From positions 152,882-216,881 of the forward strand of contig CANMJA010000005.1 of assembly GCA_947498055.1 (NCBI GenBank): 64,000 bases of DNA, read 5' to 3'. Every line of letters begins with the position of its first letter. Position 1 is the first letter of the stretch. The DNA comes from an uncultured Tenacibaculum sp. Its GTDB lineage: Bacteria; Bacteroidota; Bacteroidia; Flavobacteriales; Flavobacteriaceae. The notes beneath the pieces were generated by a model that saw nothing but the letters and a program-made list of their open reading frames with translations, was not told the DNA's origin and did not search any database. The position numbers were made by a program, and so were the translations under genes. This document shows positions 1-9,188 of this stretch, piece by piece.

Positions 1-963
1 AGTGGTTTTATGGTTTCTAATACCGTTTCTGATTATAATTATGTGTATGATCAAATGGTTAGTTATGGTGAGTTAATTTCTACTACCATAGTAAGTGAAT
101 ATTTAAAAGAAATTGGGTTAGATAATAATTGGTTAGATGTTAGAAATTATATTGTAACAGATGCCAATTATAGAGATGCAAAGGTAAATTGGGAAGTAAC
201 AGAAAAAGTTATTCAACAAAAAATAGATGTCACTAAACTAAATATAACACAAGGATTTTTAGGAGGTAATGCTAATAATACAACTACTTTAGGTAGAGAA
301 GGGTCCGATTATACTGCTGGTATTTTTGCATATTGTTTAAATGCAGAAAGCGTTACTATATGGAAAGATGTACCTGGGGTTTTAAATGCAGATCCAAGAG
401 TTTTTGAAGAAACAGAATTACTAGAGAAAATATCTTACACAGAAGCTATAGAAATGGCTTTTTATGGTGCTTCTGTTATTCACCCAAAAACATTACAACC
501 TTTAGAGCAAAAAAGAATTCCTTTATTCGTTCGTTCGTTTGAAAATTTAGAGCAAACAGGAACATCAGTAACAAAAACAGTAGGAATAGAACCAGAAGTT
601 CCTTGTTATATTGTTAAAAAGAATCAAATATTAGTATCTGTATCTGCCAAAGATTTTTCTTTTATGGTAGAAGATAATATAAGTGCTGTTTTTAAAAAAT
701 TACACGAGTATAAACTAAAAGTAAATCTAATTCAAAATTCAGCATTGAGTTTTTCAGTGTGTGTAGAAGATAAATACGGAAAGTTTGATGATTTTTATAA
801 CGATATTAAATCTACTTTTAATATAAAATGTTACAAGAACTCAACCCTATTTACGATTAGACATTTTGATGATGAGGCCATTACCAATATAAAGAGTAGA
901 GGTAAAGCCATAATTAGGCAAATTAATACAGAAACTGCACAATTAGTAATTCAAGAAAAATAA
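1..963 (+). CDS. lysC: Aspartate kinase, monofunctional (5' part outside window)
   Basis: Aspartokinase phosphorylates L-aspartate with ATP, the entry step to lysine, diaminopimelate, threonine and methionine; it is cytosolic. The frame is open from base 1, so the ATP-binding N-terminus with the KFGG motif lies outside the window and the Met at base 10 is not the start. Counting from that Met, the kinase-domain motifs GREGSD (95-100) and WKDVPGVLNADPR (118-130) are clear. The last 110 residues fit ACT regulatory domains. The protein ends without a homoserine dehydrogenase domain, so it is the stand-alone form. Family assignment is sure; which feedback-regulated isoform it is cannot be said. 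Confidence 0.95.
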   Translation, partial: SGFMVSNTVSDYNYVYDQMVSYGELISTTIVSEYLKEIGLDNNWLDVRNYIVTDANYRDAKVNWEVTEKVIQQKIDVTKLNITQGFLGGNANNTTTLGREGSDYTAGIFAYCLNAESVTIWKDVPGVLNADPRVFEETELLEKISYTEAIEMAFYGASVIHPKTLQPLEQKRIPLFVRSFENLEQTGTSVTKTVGIEPEVPCYIVKKNQILVSVSAKDFSFMVEDNISAVFKKLHEYKLKVNLIQNSALSFSVCVEDKYGKFDDFYNDIKSTFNIKCYKNSTLFTIRHFDDEAITNIKSRGKAIIRQINTETAQLVIQEK

Positions 964-983
964 GAATAACGGCATTTTTCTTA

Positions 984-991
984 TATATTTG
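984..991 (+). promoter_or_regulatory. Candidate -7 element TATATTTG
   Basis: A perfect match to the Bacteroidota -7 consensus TAnnTTTG lies 22 bp before the start of the acyltransferase gene. No clear -33 TTTG is visible at the usual distance. The gene may therefore have its own promoter as well as readthrough from lysC. Confidence 0.5.
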
Positions 992-1013
992 TAGTTAAAG
1001 TTAATACCAAATT

Positions 1014-2819
1014 ATGAGTTTAGTTACACCTAAAGAAGTTGCAAAAGCAATAAATGTTGATAAATTAGGTATTTTAGGCACATTCATTGGATGGTTTATA
1101 ATCAAAGTTTTAAGAATTTCAAGAGTCAGTAAAGTTTATGAAAAACATAAACATAAAAGTGATTTACCTTTTTTAAAAGGGTTACTAGACGAATTTAAAA
1201 TTGAATTTGAAATACCAGAAGAAGATTTAAAACGTATTCCTAAAGACGGTCCTTTTATAACTATTTCCAATCATCCTTTAGGAGGAATAGATGGAATTTT
1301 ATTGCTAAGATTATTAGTAGAAAGTAGGCCAGATTATAAGATTATAGCTAACTTTTTACTGCATAGAGCAGATCCATTAAAACCTTACATAATGCCTGTT
1401 AATCCTTTTGAAGATCATAAGGATGCGAAGTCTAGTTTAGCTGGTATAAAAAACTCATTACTACATTTAAGAGAAGGAAAACCTTTAGGGATATTCCCAG
1501 CAGGAGAAGTTTCTACTTATAAAGATGGTAAATTAATGGTAGATAAACCATGGGAAGAAGGAGCTGTAAAATTAATTAAAAAGGCACATGTACCAGTAAT
1601 ACCTATTTATTTTCATGCTAAAAACAGTCGCTTTTTTTATTTTTTATCTAGAATAAGTGGAGTACTAAGAACCGCTAAATTGCCTTCAGAATTACTTTCT
1701 CAAAAGAGAAGAATTATTAAGGTAAGAATAGGAAAACCTATTTCAGTTAAAGACCAAGATCAGTATAAAGATATTACAGCTTTTTATGAATTTATTCGTA
1801 AAAAAACATACATGCTTGCCAATCCTTTTGAAAAAAATCAAAAATTAATTTCTACTCAAAAATTAAAAATACCAAAAAAGACAAAGAAAATTAGTTCGCA
1901 AAGAAATGTGGATTTAATTACTAAAGAAATAGATGAATTAAGAGATAATGGAAAACGTTTGTTAGAGAGTAAAAATTACGAAGTGTTTTTTACAGAAGCA
2001 AAAATAATACCTAATTTAATTCATGAAATAGGAAGATTGCGAGAAATCACTTTTAGAGAAGTAGGAGAAGGAACTAATAAACCTTTAGATTTAGATAAAT
2101 ATGATAAGTATTACTATCATTTAGTTTTATGGGATAACAAAGCTAGTAAGTTAGTAGGAGCTTATAGAATGGGCTTAGGTAAAGATATTTACAAGAAACA
2201 TGGTATACATGGTTTTTATATTCATAGCTTGTTTAGAATTGAACCAGAATTGTATACCATGATGGAGCAAACCATAGAGTTAGGTAGAGCATTTATTACT
2301 AAAGAATACCAACAAAAACCAATGCCACTTTTCTTGTTATGGAAAGGTATTTTGCATGTTACTTTACGATACCCAAAGTATAAGTATTTAATGGGAGGAG
2401 TTAGTATTAGTAATCAGTTTTCTGAATTTTCAAAATCATTAATGATTGAGTTTATGAAATCTCATTATTACGATCCTTATGTTGCACAGTATATTTATCC
2501 TAAAAAAGAATATAAAGTAAAGTTAAAAGACGGAGATAAAGATTTTGTATTTGATGCTACAGAAGCAGATATGCAAAAATTCGATAAAATTATAGACGAG
2601 CTAGAGCCTGGAACGCTTAGAATTCCTGTTTTAATAAAAAAATATGTAAAACAAAATGCACGCCTAGTAGCCTTTAATGTAGATCCTAAATTTAATAATG
2701 CTGTAGATGGTTTAATGTATATTAAAGTAGCAGAAATACCACAGAGCACGATAAAACCAGTTTTAGAAGAATTTCAGGCTGAATTAGAACAAAAAGCATT
2801 AGATGATTTAAATAAATAG
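1014..2819 (+). CDS. olsF: OlsF-type bifunctional acyltransferase (PlsC + GNAT/hemolysin domains)
   Basis: The 601-residue protein joins an N-terminal PlsC-type lysophospholipid acyltransferase domain (NHPLGGID at residues 86-93; GIFPAGEVS about residue 161) to a C-terminal GNAT-like domain of the 'putative hemolysin' type (about 300-530). This is the architecture of OlsF, known from Serratia and Flavobacterium. There the C-terminal part N-acylates an amino acid such as ornithine and the N-terminal part adds the second acyl chain by O-acylation. The likely product is an ornithine- or other amino-acid-based membrane lipid made at the inner membrane. It follows lysC by 50 bp. The amino-acid substrate is inferred, not seen. 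Confidence 0.8.
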   Translation: MSLVTPKEVAKAINVDKLGILGTFIGWFIIKVLRISRVSKVYEKHKHKSDLPFLKGLLDEFKIEFEIPEEDLKRIPKDGPFITISNHPLGGIDGILLLRLLVESRPDYKIIANFLLHRADPLKPYIMPVNPFEDHKDAKSSLAGIKNSLLHLREGKPLGIFPAGEVSTYKDGKLMVDKPWEEGAVKLIKKAHVPVIPIYFHAKNSRFFYFLSRISGVLRTAKLPSELLSQKRRIIKVRIGKPISVKDQDQYKDITAFYEFIRKKTYMLANPFEKNQKLISTQKLKIPKKTKKISSQRNVDLITKEIDELRDNGKRLLESKNYEVFFTEAKIIPNLIHEIGRLREITFREVGEGTNKPLDLDKYDKYYYHLVLWDNKASKLVGAYRMGLGKDIYKKHGIHGFYIHSLFRIEPELYTMMEQTIELGRAFITKEYQQKPMPLFLLWKGILHVTLRYPKYKYLMGGVSISNQFSEFSKSLMIEFMKSHYYDPYVAQYIYPKKEYKVKLKDGDKDFVFDATEADMQKFDKIIDELEPGTLRIPVLIKKYVKQNARLVAFNVDPKFNNAVDGLMYIKVAEIPQSTIKPVLEEFQAELEQKALDDLNK

Positions 2820-2851
2820 TGTTTTTATCTTTATAATACTATCGATTAAAG

Positions 2852-3466
2852 ATGATGAAACACAGAATAGTATTTTTTTTTATATGCATTATAATTAATT
2901 CTTTCTCACAAAATAAAAAGAAAGAGTACAATTCTTTGAAAGAAGTTCTTAAAAATCCTTTAGAAGTTACACATTTAAATATCTGGGATGAAAAGATATC
3001 TAATGATATTATAAAGTTGAAAAACCTTAAAATATTGCATATTTCAGATGAAGCAATTACAACATTGCCTTCCTATATTGGAGAATTAAAGAGCATAATC
3101 TCTTTGAGAATAAGAGGAGCTAAACTGAAAGAATTACCTGTAGAATTTACGAATTTAACTACTCTAGAAATATTGGATTTAAGCTCAAATCAGTTAAAAG
3201 ATTTGCCTAAAGGATTTGAAAACTTAGTAGCTACTCATAACTTAATGTTAAATAATAATAAATTTACTAGATTTCCTGAAAGTATTACTTCTTTTAAAAA
3301 AATATGGAACTTAGAATTAAAGAGAAATAAAATAATATTTTTTCCAGAATCGATAAGAAACTTAAATAACTTGCATGAACTTCATTTTACTGAGGAGTTG
3401 TTGAGTGATACAGATTATACATATTTGAAAAGTTTATTGCCTAACACAAGAGTTTTAGTACACTAA
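2852..3466 (+). CDS. Secreted leucine-rich repeat protein
   Basis: A 204-residue protein starts with a signal peptide (about residues 1-19, ending in SFSQ) and continues with about six leucine-rich repeats of 23 residues (LxxLxxLxLxxNxLxxLPxxF). The repeats are of the kind used for protein binding. It starts 32 bp after olsF and is followed 10 bp later by a small membrane protein, so co-transcription is plausible. The doubled Met start (MM) leaves the exact start open by one codon. The partner is unknown. Confidence 0.7.
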   Translation: MMKHRIVFFFICIIINSFSQNKKKEYNSLKEVLKNPLEVTHLNIWDEKISNDIIKLKNLKILHISDEAITTLPSYIGELKSIISLRIRGAKLKELPVEFTNLTTLEILDLSSNQLKDLPKGFENLVATHNLMLNNNKFTRFPESITSFKKIWNLELKRNKIIFFPESIRNLNNLHELHFTEELLSDTDYTYLKSLLPNTRVLVH

Positions 3467-3476
3467 ACAAAAATTT

Positions 3477-3845
3477 ATGATACTAATTATTAGTAGTCTT
3501 TTTATAGGGTTAGTTTATTACTTATATACTAGTAATAGTTCAAATGAAAATAAAACAAAAAATGATTTAAAGTTTGTTCTTACATCTATTTTGAGAGCAA
3601 TCGTATTGTATAGTTTATTTAGTTTTATAATCGCATATTTAATAGTAAATTACAAAGAATATCATCCACATTCTATGATAGGTTTATTATATCCTATTCT
3701 ATTGTTATTTGGAGCAATTTTTAGTTTTGTATTAACAGTAATACTTATTTATTCAGATGTTGAAAATGTGAATAAAAAACTAATTTATTGTTTACCTCTT
3801 TATCCTTTATTGTTTTTTGGCGTAGTATATTTAATACTAGGATGA
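3477..3845 (+). CDS. Small four-helix membrane protein, function unknown
   Basis: A 122-residue, strongly hydrophobic protein with about four predicted membrane segments (roughly residues 1-17, 36-55, 64-88 and 101-121). No family is recognised. It lies 10 bp downstream of the leucine-rich repeat gene and probably shares its transcript. No signal peptide or catalytic motif is visible. Confidence 0.6.
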   Translation: MILIISSLFIGLVYYLYTSNSSNENKTKNDLKFVLTSILRAIVLYSLFSFIIAYLIVNYKEYHPHSMIGLLYPILLLFGAIFSFVLTVILIYSDVENVNKKLIYCLPLYPLLFFGVVYLILG

Positions 3846-3983
3846 TTCTATCACCATTAAAAACAAGAACAACACTAAAAAGATAATTACTTTTTTTAAT
3901 AGTTTATCACACTTAAATTTTTTCATATAATATTTATAAAAAATATTCGTTATCCATTACAACCAATTAAATTTAAATCAAAA

Positions 3984-4853
3984 ATGAAAAAAACTATCAT
4001 CCTTTTAGGTGTTTCTACCTTAGTTTTGGGTTCTTGTGTTTCTAAAAAGAAATATGTAGCACTTGAAAAACAATACCAAGATACGAAAGGAGCTTTGCAA
4101 AAAACTGCCTTCGAAAAAAAGGAGTTAGAAGCAAAGTTTGCAAAAATAGAACAGCGAGTAGAAAATTATAATCAAAAAATTAGCTCTTTAAAAAACTATA
4201 ATTCTAGTTTAAAAGAAGAGAATAATGTGAAATTAGACATGGTAGGAAATACAGCGGTTATTTCTAATTCTATGAAAGAAAAAATGAGAGCAACTTTAAC
4301 TAAAGTGGATGCTGCAGAATTGGCTAATGCTAAAACATTAAAAGATTCCATGAATTTAGCTATTGCTTATAATTTAAAAAAATCTATTAATTCGTCTGAG
4401 TTAGAAAATTCGGATGATGTAAATGTAGATATAGATAAAACTGTGGTAATGATTTCTGTAGCAGATAATTTATTATTTAATACGGCAAGCTACAGAATTA
4501 AGAAAAAAGCACATAAGTTATTACAACAGTTGGCAAATGTTATAAATTCTGAGCCAAGCATGGATGTGATGATTGAAGGACACACAGATTCAAGATCGAT
4601 AAGCAATGCAGTTTTACAAGATAATTGGGATTTAAGTGTGAAAAGAGCAACGTCTATGGTAAGACTTTTAGAGAAAAAATACAAAGTAGATGCTAGTAGA
4701 TTAATAGCTGCAGGTAGAGGTAGTTCTGTACCTTTAGTAGAAAATAATACCGCTGCAAATAGAGCTAGAAATAGAAGAACAAGAATCGTTATTTTACCAA
4801 ATTTAGATAAATTCTTTGGTATGATGGCTAAAGAAGAAACTATTGAACCTTAA
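3984..4853 (+). CDS. OmpA-family lipoprotein with coiled coil
   Basis: The protein begins with a lipoprotein signal peptide whose lipobox is LGSC (Cys17), so it should be acylated and placed in the outer membrane facing the periplasm. A long coiled coil follows (about 25-75). The C-terminal half (about 150-270) is an OmpA-like peptidoglycan-binding domain with the typical GHTDSR motif and NRRTRI at its end. It should tether the outer membrane to the cell wall. It stands alone, with a 138-bp gap upstream and a good terminator downstream, so it is probably its own transcription unit. Confidence 0.85.
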   Translation: MKKTIILLGVSTLVLGSCVSKKKYVALEKQYQDTKGALQKTAFEKKELEAKFAKIEQRVENYNQKISSLKNYNSSLKEENNVKLDMVGNTAVISNSMKEKMRATLTKVDAAELANAKTLKDSMNLAIAYNLKKSINSSELENSDDVNVDIDKTVVMISVADNLLFNTASYRIKKKAHKLLQQLANVINSEPSMDVMIEGHTDSRSISNAVLQDNWDLSVKRATSMVRLLEKKYKVDASRLIAAGRGSSVPLVENNTAANRARNRRTRIVILPNLDKFFGMMAKEETIEP

Positions 4854-4885
4854 ATTTTATATTGTTATAATTCCAAATTAAACAA

Positions 4886-4920
4886 AAAACTAATCCTTTT
4901 AAGGGTTAGTTTTTCTTTTA
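4886..4920 (+). terminator. Intrinsic terminator of the OmpA-like gene
   Basis: AACTAATCC pairs with GGGTTAGTT around a 5-base loop and is followed by a T-rich run. It begins 33 bp after the stop codon. Confidence 0.8.
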
Positions 4921-5021
4921 TAAAAAGTCACTTATTTTTTAATATAATTTACAACTACTTCTTTCATAATAAGGTGCTTTGCATTATTACTTATTTAGAT
5001 GAATTTATCCGTAATATCATA

Positions 5022-5519
5022 TTATTTGCTAAATAAACGTTGAAAGAAATTTTTAGTTTTTTCTTTAGCTTCTTTAATTTCCTCTATGGCATCTTCTGCT
5101 AAATCTACAGCCTTTTCAGAGGCATCACTCAAAACTTCTCTAGCATCTTCAGCAAATTCATTTGCTTTTGTTTTTATTTTTTGAGCCTTTTCACTAGCTA
5201 AAGCTTCTGCTATTTTTTCTTTGGCGTCAGAAAAAGCCTCTTTGGCTTCATCTGCTAAATCTGCTAACTTTTCTCCAGCATCTCCAGCAAGTTCTGCTAT
5301 TTTTTCTTCAGCAACTTTTGCATATTCTCCAGCTTTCTCAGCAACATTACCTAATGCTTCCTTTGCATCACCAACTAATTCAGAAGCTTTTTCTGTAGCA
5401 TCACTAAAAGCTTCTTTTACTTTATCTGTGGTGTTTTCAGTTTTTTTGCTCGTTGAATTCTCTATATTCTCCGTAGTTTCATGTGCGTGATCCTCTAAGT
5501 TTTTATTTTCTTCAGACAT
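5022..5519 (-). CDS. LEA-like/YtxH-like amphipathic helical protein
   Basis: A 165-residue protein made almost wholly of A, E, K and D. It contains repeated 11-residue units such as EKASELVGDAKEA, with no Cys, Pro or Trp in the repeats. This composition is that of late-embryogenesis-abundant-like or YtxH-like proteins, which are natively disordered and fold to amphipathic helices on drying or on membranes. There is no signal peptide; the C-terminus ends FFQRLFSK, a possible membrane-contact tip. It is separated from the upstream yiaA gene by a terminator, so it is probably transcribed alone. A stress-protection role is inferred from composition only. Confidence 0.65.
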   Translation of the reverse strand: MSEENKNLEDHAHETTENIENSTSKKTENTTDKVKEAFSDATEKASELVGDAKEALGNVAEKAGEYAKVAEEKIAELAGDAGEKLADLADEAKEAFSDAKEKIAEALASEKAQKIKTKANEFAEDAREVLSDASEKAVDLAEDAIEEIKEAKEKTKNFFQRLFSK

Positions 5520-5554
5520 TTATTTTGATTTTAAGTTAGTTACCTTCTCAAATT

Positions 5555-5597
5555 TAAAAAAAATAAAAATAAACCCAGCAAGAAAAATTGCTGGGTT
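5555..5597 (-). terminator. Intrinsic terminator after yiaA
   Basis: Perfect 10-bp stem AACCCAGCAA/TTGCTGGGTT (5572-5581 with 5588-5597) with a 6-base loop, followed on the minus strand by T-rich sequence. Confidence 0.9.
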
Positions 5598-5626
5598 AAG
5601 ATTAACTTTTACAGTTAATCGAATCA

Positions 5627-6115
5627 TCAAAACAAATCCTTTTTGTCTTCACTTTTATCTATGTAAGCAATATCTCTTACGTTTTTTTGTACTGCAATTG
5701 CTGCATAAATACTTAGCATGAATGAAATTCCATAAAATCCTTTTTCATTTAATTCTAAGTCGGCATTCCATAATCCTGTAATTAATAATAATATAGAAAT
5801 TAGAGTTGTTGCCCAGCTAATACCATAATACATTTCGGTAACCTCAATTCCTTCTAATTTATCTCTTACTGCTTTTTGTACAGAAATTACAGAGAATAAA
5901 CCAAATAAGAGTATGGTAAAATAGTATCCTTTTTCATTTAATTGCATGGTTGCATTCCATAAACCAATACAGTAAGATGTTGTTCCTACAAGTAATGCAG
6001 CCCATGAAGCACCTATAAATGCACCTGTTGGTTTTTGGTTAAATACTTTCTTCTCTTTTTTCTTTTCTTTTTTGTTGTTTGTTTCTTTGTTTGAAACTGT
6101 TGTTTGATAATCCAT
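5627..6115 (-). CDS. yiaA: YiaA/YiaB-family inner membrane protein
   Basis: The protein contains two copies of the YiaAB two-helix domain, each with the signature GLWNA followed by LNEKGYY or LNEKGFY and an AVQKxVRD tail. It has four membrane helices in total and a Lys-rich cytoplasmic N-terminus. An upstream ATG at 6145 would add ten residues; the Met at 6115 (MDYQTT) is preferred because the domain is complete from there and the extra residues look unlike coding sequence. The function of the family is unknown. A strong hairpin terminator lies just downstream. Confidence 0.8.
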   Translation of the reverse strand: MDYQTTVSNKETNNKKEKKKEKKVFNQKPTGAFIGASWAALLVGTTSYCIGLWNATMQLNEKGYYFTILLFGLFSVISVQKAVRDKLEGIEVTEMYYGISWATTLISILLLITGLWNADLELNEKGFYGISFMLSIYAAIAVQKNVRDIAYIDKSEDKKDLF

Positions 6116-6269
6116 AATAAATTGTTTTAAATGATTACACGACAAAAATGCATAGATGTTGGCTACTACAAAAAACTGTTTAAAGATTAAACTGACGATT
6201 TAATTTGTGTTTTTTATATAAAATATGTTTATTAATAGTATATTTATATGTGTAAACTAACGATTAAAA

Positions 6270-7775
6270 ATGAGTTTAAAAACGATAATTTCTTCGTTTT
6301 CTAAAGAAGATTATACTAAATTCCTGTATTTTTTACATAAAAAGAACAGGAGAACAGATGTTAAAAACATAGAACTTTTTAAGTTATTATACGCAGATGA
6401 GTTATCTTCTGAGGAGATTTGTAAGAAATTATATCAAAATAAAAAGAAGGATGCTTATCATGCACTTAGAAAGAGATTATATGAATCTTTAATTGATTTT
6501 TTAGCAACATTAAATTTAGAAGAAGAGAATTCTGATAAAATTCAGGTGATAAAATACATACTTGTTGCTCGTTCTTTTTTACAACAGCAACAATTTACTA
6601 TTGGATTTAAATTATTAGATAAAGCTACAGTTATAGCTAAAGAATATCAATTATATCCCTATTTAAATGAAATATTTCATTTAAAAATTCAATTTTCTTA
6701 TGCTAATGAGAAAGAAAAATTAGAAAAATTAATTATTGAGTTCAAAGAAAATCAGAAGTTATATACCTTAGAAGAAGAGCTAAATATTGTGTATGCAAAA
6801 ATTAGAGAAATGTTGCATTTAATTAGTAATAAAGGAGAAGTTATTGATTTTCAGAAAATCTTATTTACCATATTAAATGAACAAAAAATTAGTATTGATG
6901 AAACATTGTCTTTTAGATCTTTATATCAATTATTAACGATAGCAAGTATCTCTGCATTTGTAACCAAAGATTATTTACAAATAGAATCTTTTATGTTAGA
7001 TATGTATGATTTGTTAAAAGAACATCCCAATAAAGAAAAAGAACGTTTTTATCATATTCACGTTTTATATATGATAGCTAACACGTTATTTAGAACTAAG
7101 CAGTTTAAAAAATCGCTTCATTTTTTAGAAATTATGGGTGTTGAAATAGACAAAAACAAAAGAAAGTACCGACAAATATTTCAGTTAAAATATGAATTGC
7201 TTTATACGTTAAATTTAAATTATACTAATAAACAAGAGGAAGCTATAGAGAGGTTAGAAGTTTTGTTAAGAAAGAAGCATACAGATATAGTAAGTGTATT
7301 AGACTTACATTTGAGTTTAGTTGTGTTTTATTTTCAGAAAAATGAAATACAAAAAGCATATAAATTACTTTCTAAATTATATCATACAGATAAATGGTAT
7401 ACCGAAAAAGTAGGGAAGGAGTGGGTAATTAAAAAAAGTTTAATAGAAATATTGCTTTTAGTAGAATTAGATTATTTAGAAGTGTTTGAAAGTAGATTGT
7501 TGCGTTTTAAGCGCCAGTTTTCTTCTTATTTAAAAGAAATTGGTCAAGAACGAGTACTTATCTTTCTGAGTCTAGTAACTTTTTATTACACAAACCCAAA
7601 GCAAATTACCTCAGAAGAATTTTTGCTAAAAGTGAAAGGTTCTTTTGAATGGGTAGAAGCAAAGGAAGAAGATATATTTGTGATGAGTTTTTATGCTTGG
7701 TTAAGAAGTAAAATGACACAAAAACCTATCTATAAAGTTACTTTAGATTTAATTTCAAAGGCAGCAAAATTATAA
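6270..7775 (+). CDS. Conserved helical (TPR-like) protein of unknown function
   Basis: A 501-residue cytosolic protein with no signal peptide or membrane segment. It is rich in Leu, Lys, Phe and Tyr and has the spacing of paired helices throughout, reminiscent of tetratricopeptide solenoids. I recognise it only as the kind of long helical hypothetical protein common in Flavobacteriia. It stands alone, with a clear 120-bp upstream region, and its 3' end overlaps the convergent VOC gene by 6 bp. No catalytic motif is visible. Confidence 0.6.
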   Translation: MSLKTIISSFSKEDYTKFLYFLHKKNRRTDVKNIELFKLLYADELSSEEICKKLYQNKKKDAYHALRKRLYESLIDFLATLNLEEENSDKIQVIKYILVARSFLQQQQFTIGFKLLDKATVIAKEYQLYPYLNEIFHLKIQFSYANEKEKLEKLIIEFKENQKLYTLEEELNIVYAKIREMLHLISNKGEVIDFQKILFTILNEQKISIDETLSFRSLYQLLTIASISAFVTKDYLQIESFMLDMYDLLKEHPNKEKERFYHIHVLYMIANTLFRTKQFKKSLHFLEIMGVEIDKNKRKYRQIFQLKYELLYTLNLNYTNKQEEAIERLEVLLRKKHTDIVSVLDLHLSLVVFYFQKNEIQKAYKLLSKLYHTDKWYTEKVGKEWVIKKSLIEILLLVELDYLEVFESRLLRFKRQFSSYLKEIGQERVLIFLSLVTFYYTNPKQITSEEFLLKVKGSFEWVEAKEEDIFVMSFYAWLRSKMTQKPIYKVTLDLISKAAKL

Positions 7776-8159
7776 AAAAGCTTCGTCTATAGGTTCCCAA
7801 AGCTCAATTTTATTGCCGTCTAAATCTACAATCCAACCAAATTTTCCGTAACTATATTCTTCTATTTCACCAAGTACAGTAACTCCTTCTTTTTTTAGTT
7901 CTTCTAATAATTCTTTTAAATTTTCGACTCTATAATTAATCATAAAGTCTTTTTTAGAAGGTAAAAAATGATCTGTATCTTTTTTAAAAGGACTCCATTG
8001 CGTAGAGGCTTTATTTCCATCACTATCTTTCCACCAAAAGGTACAGCCCCAATCATCTGTATTAAAATTTAAATGCTTTTTATACCATTCTTTGGTAGCA
8101 TTTACATCCTCAGTTTTAAAAAACACGCCTCCAATTCCTGTTACTTTACCTTTTTTCAT
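7770..8159 (-). CDS. VOC/glyoxalase-fold protein
   Basis: A 129-residue single VOC module (glyoxalase/bleomycin-resistance fold). It opens with GIGGVFFKTEDVNATKEWY and ends with the hallmark GWIVDLDGNKIELWEP, whose Glu is a usual metal ligand. Such proteins bind a divalent metal and act as lyases, dioxygenases or drug-binding proteins. It lies 12 bp downstream of the MarR-GNAT gene and is probably in one operon with it. The substrate is unknown. Confidence 0.85.
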   Translation of the reverse strand: MKKGKVTGIGGVFFKTEDVNATKEWYKKHLNFNTDDWGCTFWWKDSDGNKASTQWSPFKKDTDHFLPSKKDFMINYRVENLKELLEELKKEGVTVLGEIEEYSYGKFGWIVDLDGNKIELWEPIDEAFL

Positions 8160-8171
8160 AATTTCAAGATT

Positions 8172-9125
8172 TTAATTTATTTTTAATTCCATTTGTATAT
8201 TACATCGTTCATAAGGAGAATGATGGTCAACTACTTTCTGAAATCCAAGTTTTTCATAAAGTGAAATAGCTGGTTTTAGAATGGTGTTACTTTCAAGATA
8301 TAAATTAGAAGCACCTAGTGATTTTGCTTTTTCAACAATCGATTTACCTAATAAGTATCCAATACCTTTGCCTTGTGATTTCGGAGAAACTGCCATTTTT
8401 GCCAGTTCATAATCATATTTTGTATGTTTCATTTTTATAAGTGCACAAACCCCTATAACTTCATTTTCTTGTTTGGCAACTAAAATTTCTCCTCCTTTTT
8501 TTAAGATAGAATCTTCAGGGTTATCTAGTGTTTTTTTATCTATATCTTCCAATTTAAAATAAGTGGTTATCCATTCCTCGTTAAGTTTTTTAAATGCAAA
8601 ATGATATTCATTTGAATAAGGTACAATATTTATTTCTGATGATTGTCTAATTTTTTTTTGTTCAATTACTCTTGTTAAAAGAGATTTTTCATTCAGTAGG
8701 TATTCAAATTCCTGAATGGCTAACCAAATATTATGGTTTGTTTGTTCTAACGTGTTTTTTATTGCGTTTTCAACATCTACATATTGCTTTTCTATTTTAA
8801 TGGAAATATCATATCCTTTTTCGGTTAATGAAATGTTATTTTTTCTACCATCAAGTTTATCCTTTTGTTCTTGCACTAATTTTGCTTTAGACATTTCTCG
8901 AACAATCTTTATAATAGAAGGGTGAGATTGATTAATTTCTTTAGCTATTAAAGTAATGGAAGCTTTTTTCTTCTGGCTAGATAAGAAATAAAATACTGGA
9001 AACCATTTAGGTTTTAATTCTACATTATAAAGGTTATAAATTTGCTCGGCATCTTTGGTTACTTTATCGCTTAAAGCTCTTAATCTGCTTCCAAGTGCCA
9101 TTTCTCCTATTTTATCAAAATTCAT
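8172..9125 (-). CDS. MarR-type regulator fused to a GNAT acetyltransferase
   Basis: Residues 1-150 carry a MarR winged helix (SITLIAKEINQSHPSIIKI as recognition region, KDKLDGRKNNISLTEKG as wing). Residues 165-317 form a GNAT domain with the acetyl-CoA loop SPKSQGKGIGYLLG. Such fusions are known as bifunctional helix-turn-helix/GNAT proteins that sense and acetylate a small molecule. The VOC gene follows in the same direction. A GTAAC-N2-GTTAC repeat just upstream of the start is a candidate self-operator. Confidence 0.85.
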   Translation of the reverse strand: MNFDKIGEMALGSRLRALSDKVTKDAEQIYNLYNVELKPKWFPVFYFLSSQKKKASITLIAKEINQSHPSIIKIVREMSKAKLVQEQKDKLDGRKNNISLTEKGYDISIKIEKQYVDVENAIKNTLEQTNHNIWLAIQEFEYLLNEKSLLTRVIEQKKIRQSSEINIVPYSNEYHFAFKKLNEEWITTYFKLEDIDKKTLDNPEDSILKKGGEILVAKQENEVIGVCALIKMKHTKYDYELAKMAVSPKSQGKGIGYLLGKSIVEKAKSLGASNLYLESNTILKPAISLYEKLGFQKVVDHHSPYERCNIQMELKIN

Positions 9126-9140
9126 TTTGTAAATAATTAC

Positions 9141-9152
9141 GTAACTGGTTAC
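9141..9152. promoter_or_regulatory. Candidate MarR operator, GTAAC-TG-GTTAC
   Basis: A 5-2-5 inverted repeat 16 bp upstream of the MarR-GNAT start codon. MarR proteins bind such short palindromes in their own promoters, so autoregulation is inferred. Confidence 0.4.
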
Positions 9153-9188
9153 TAATATATGAAAAATATAATAATAACTTTAAAATAT

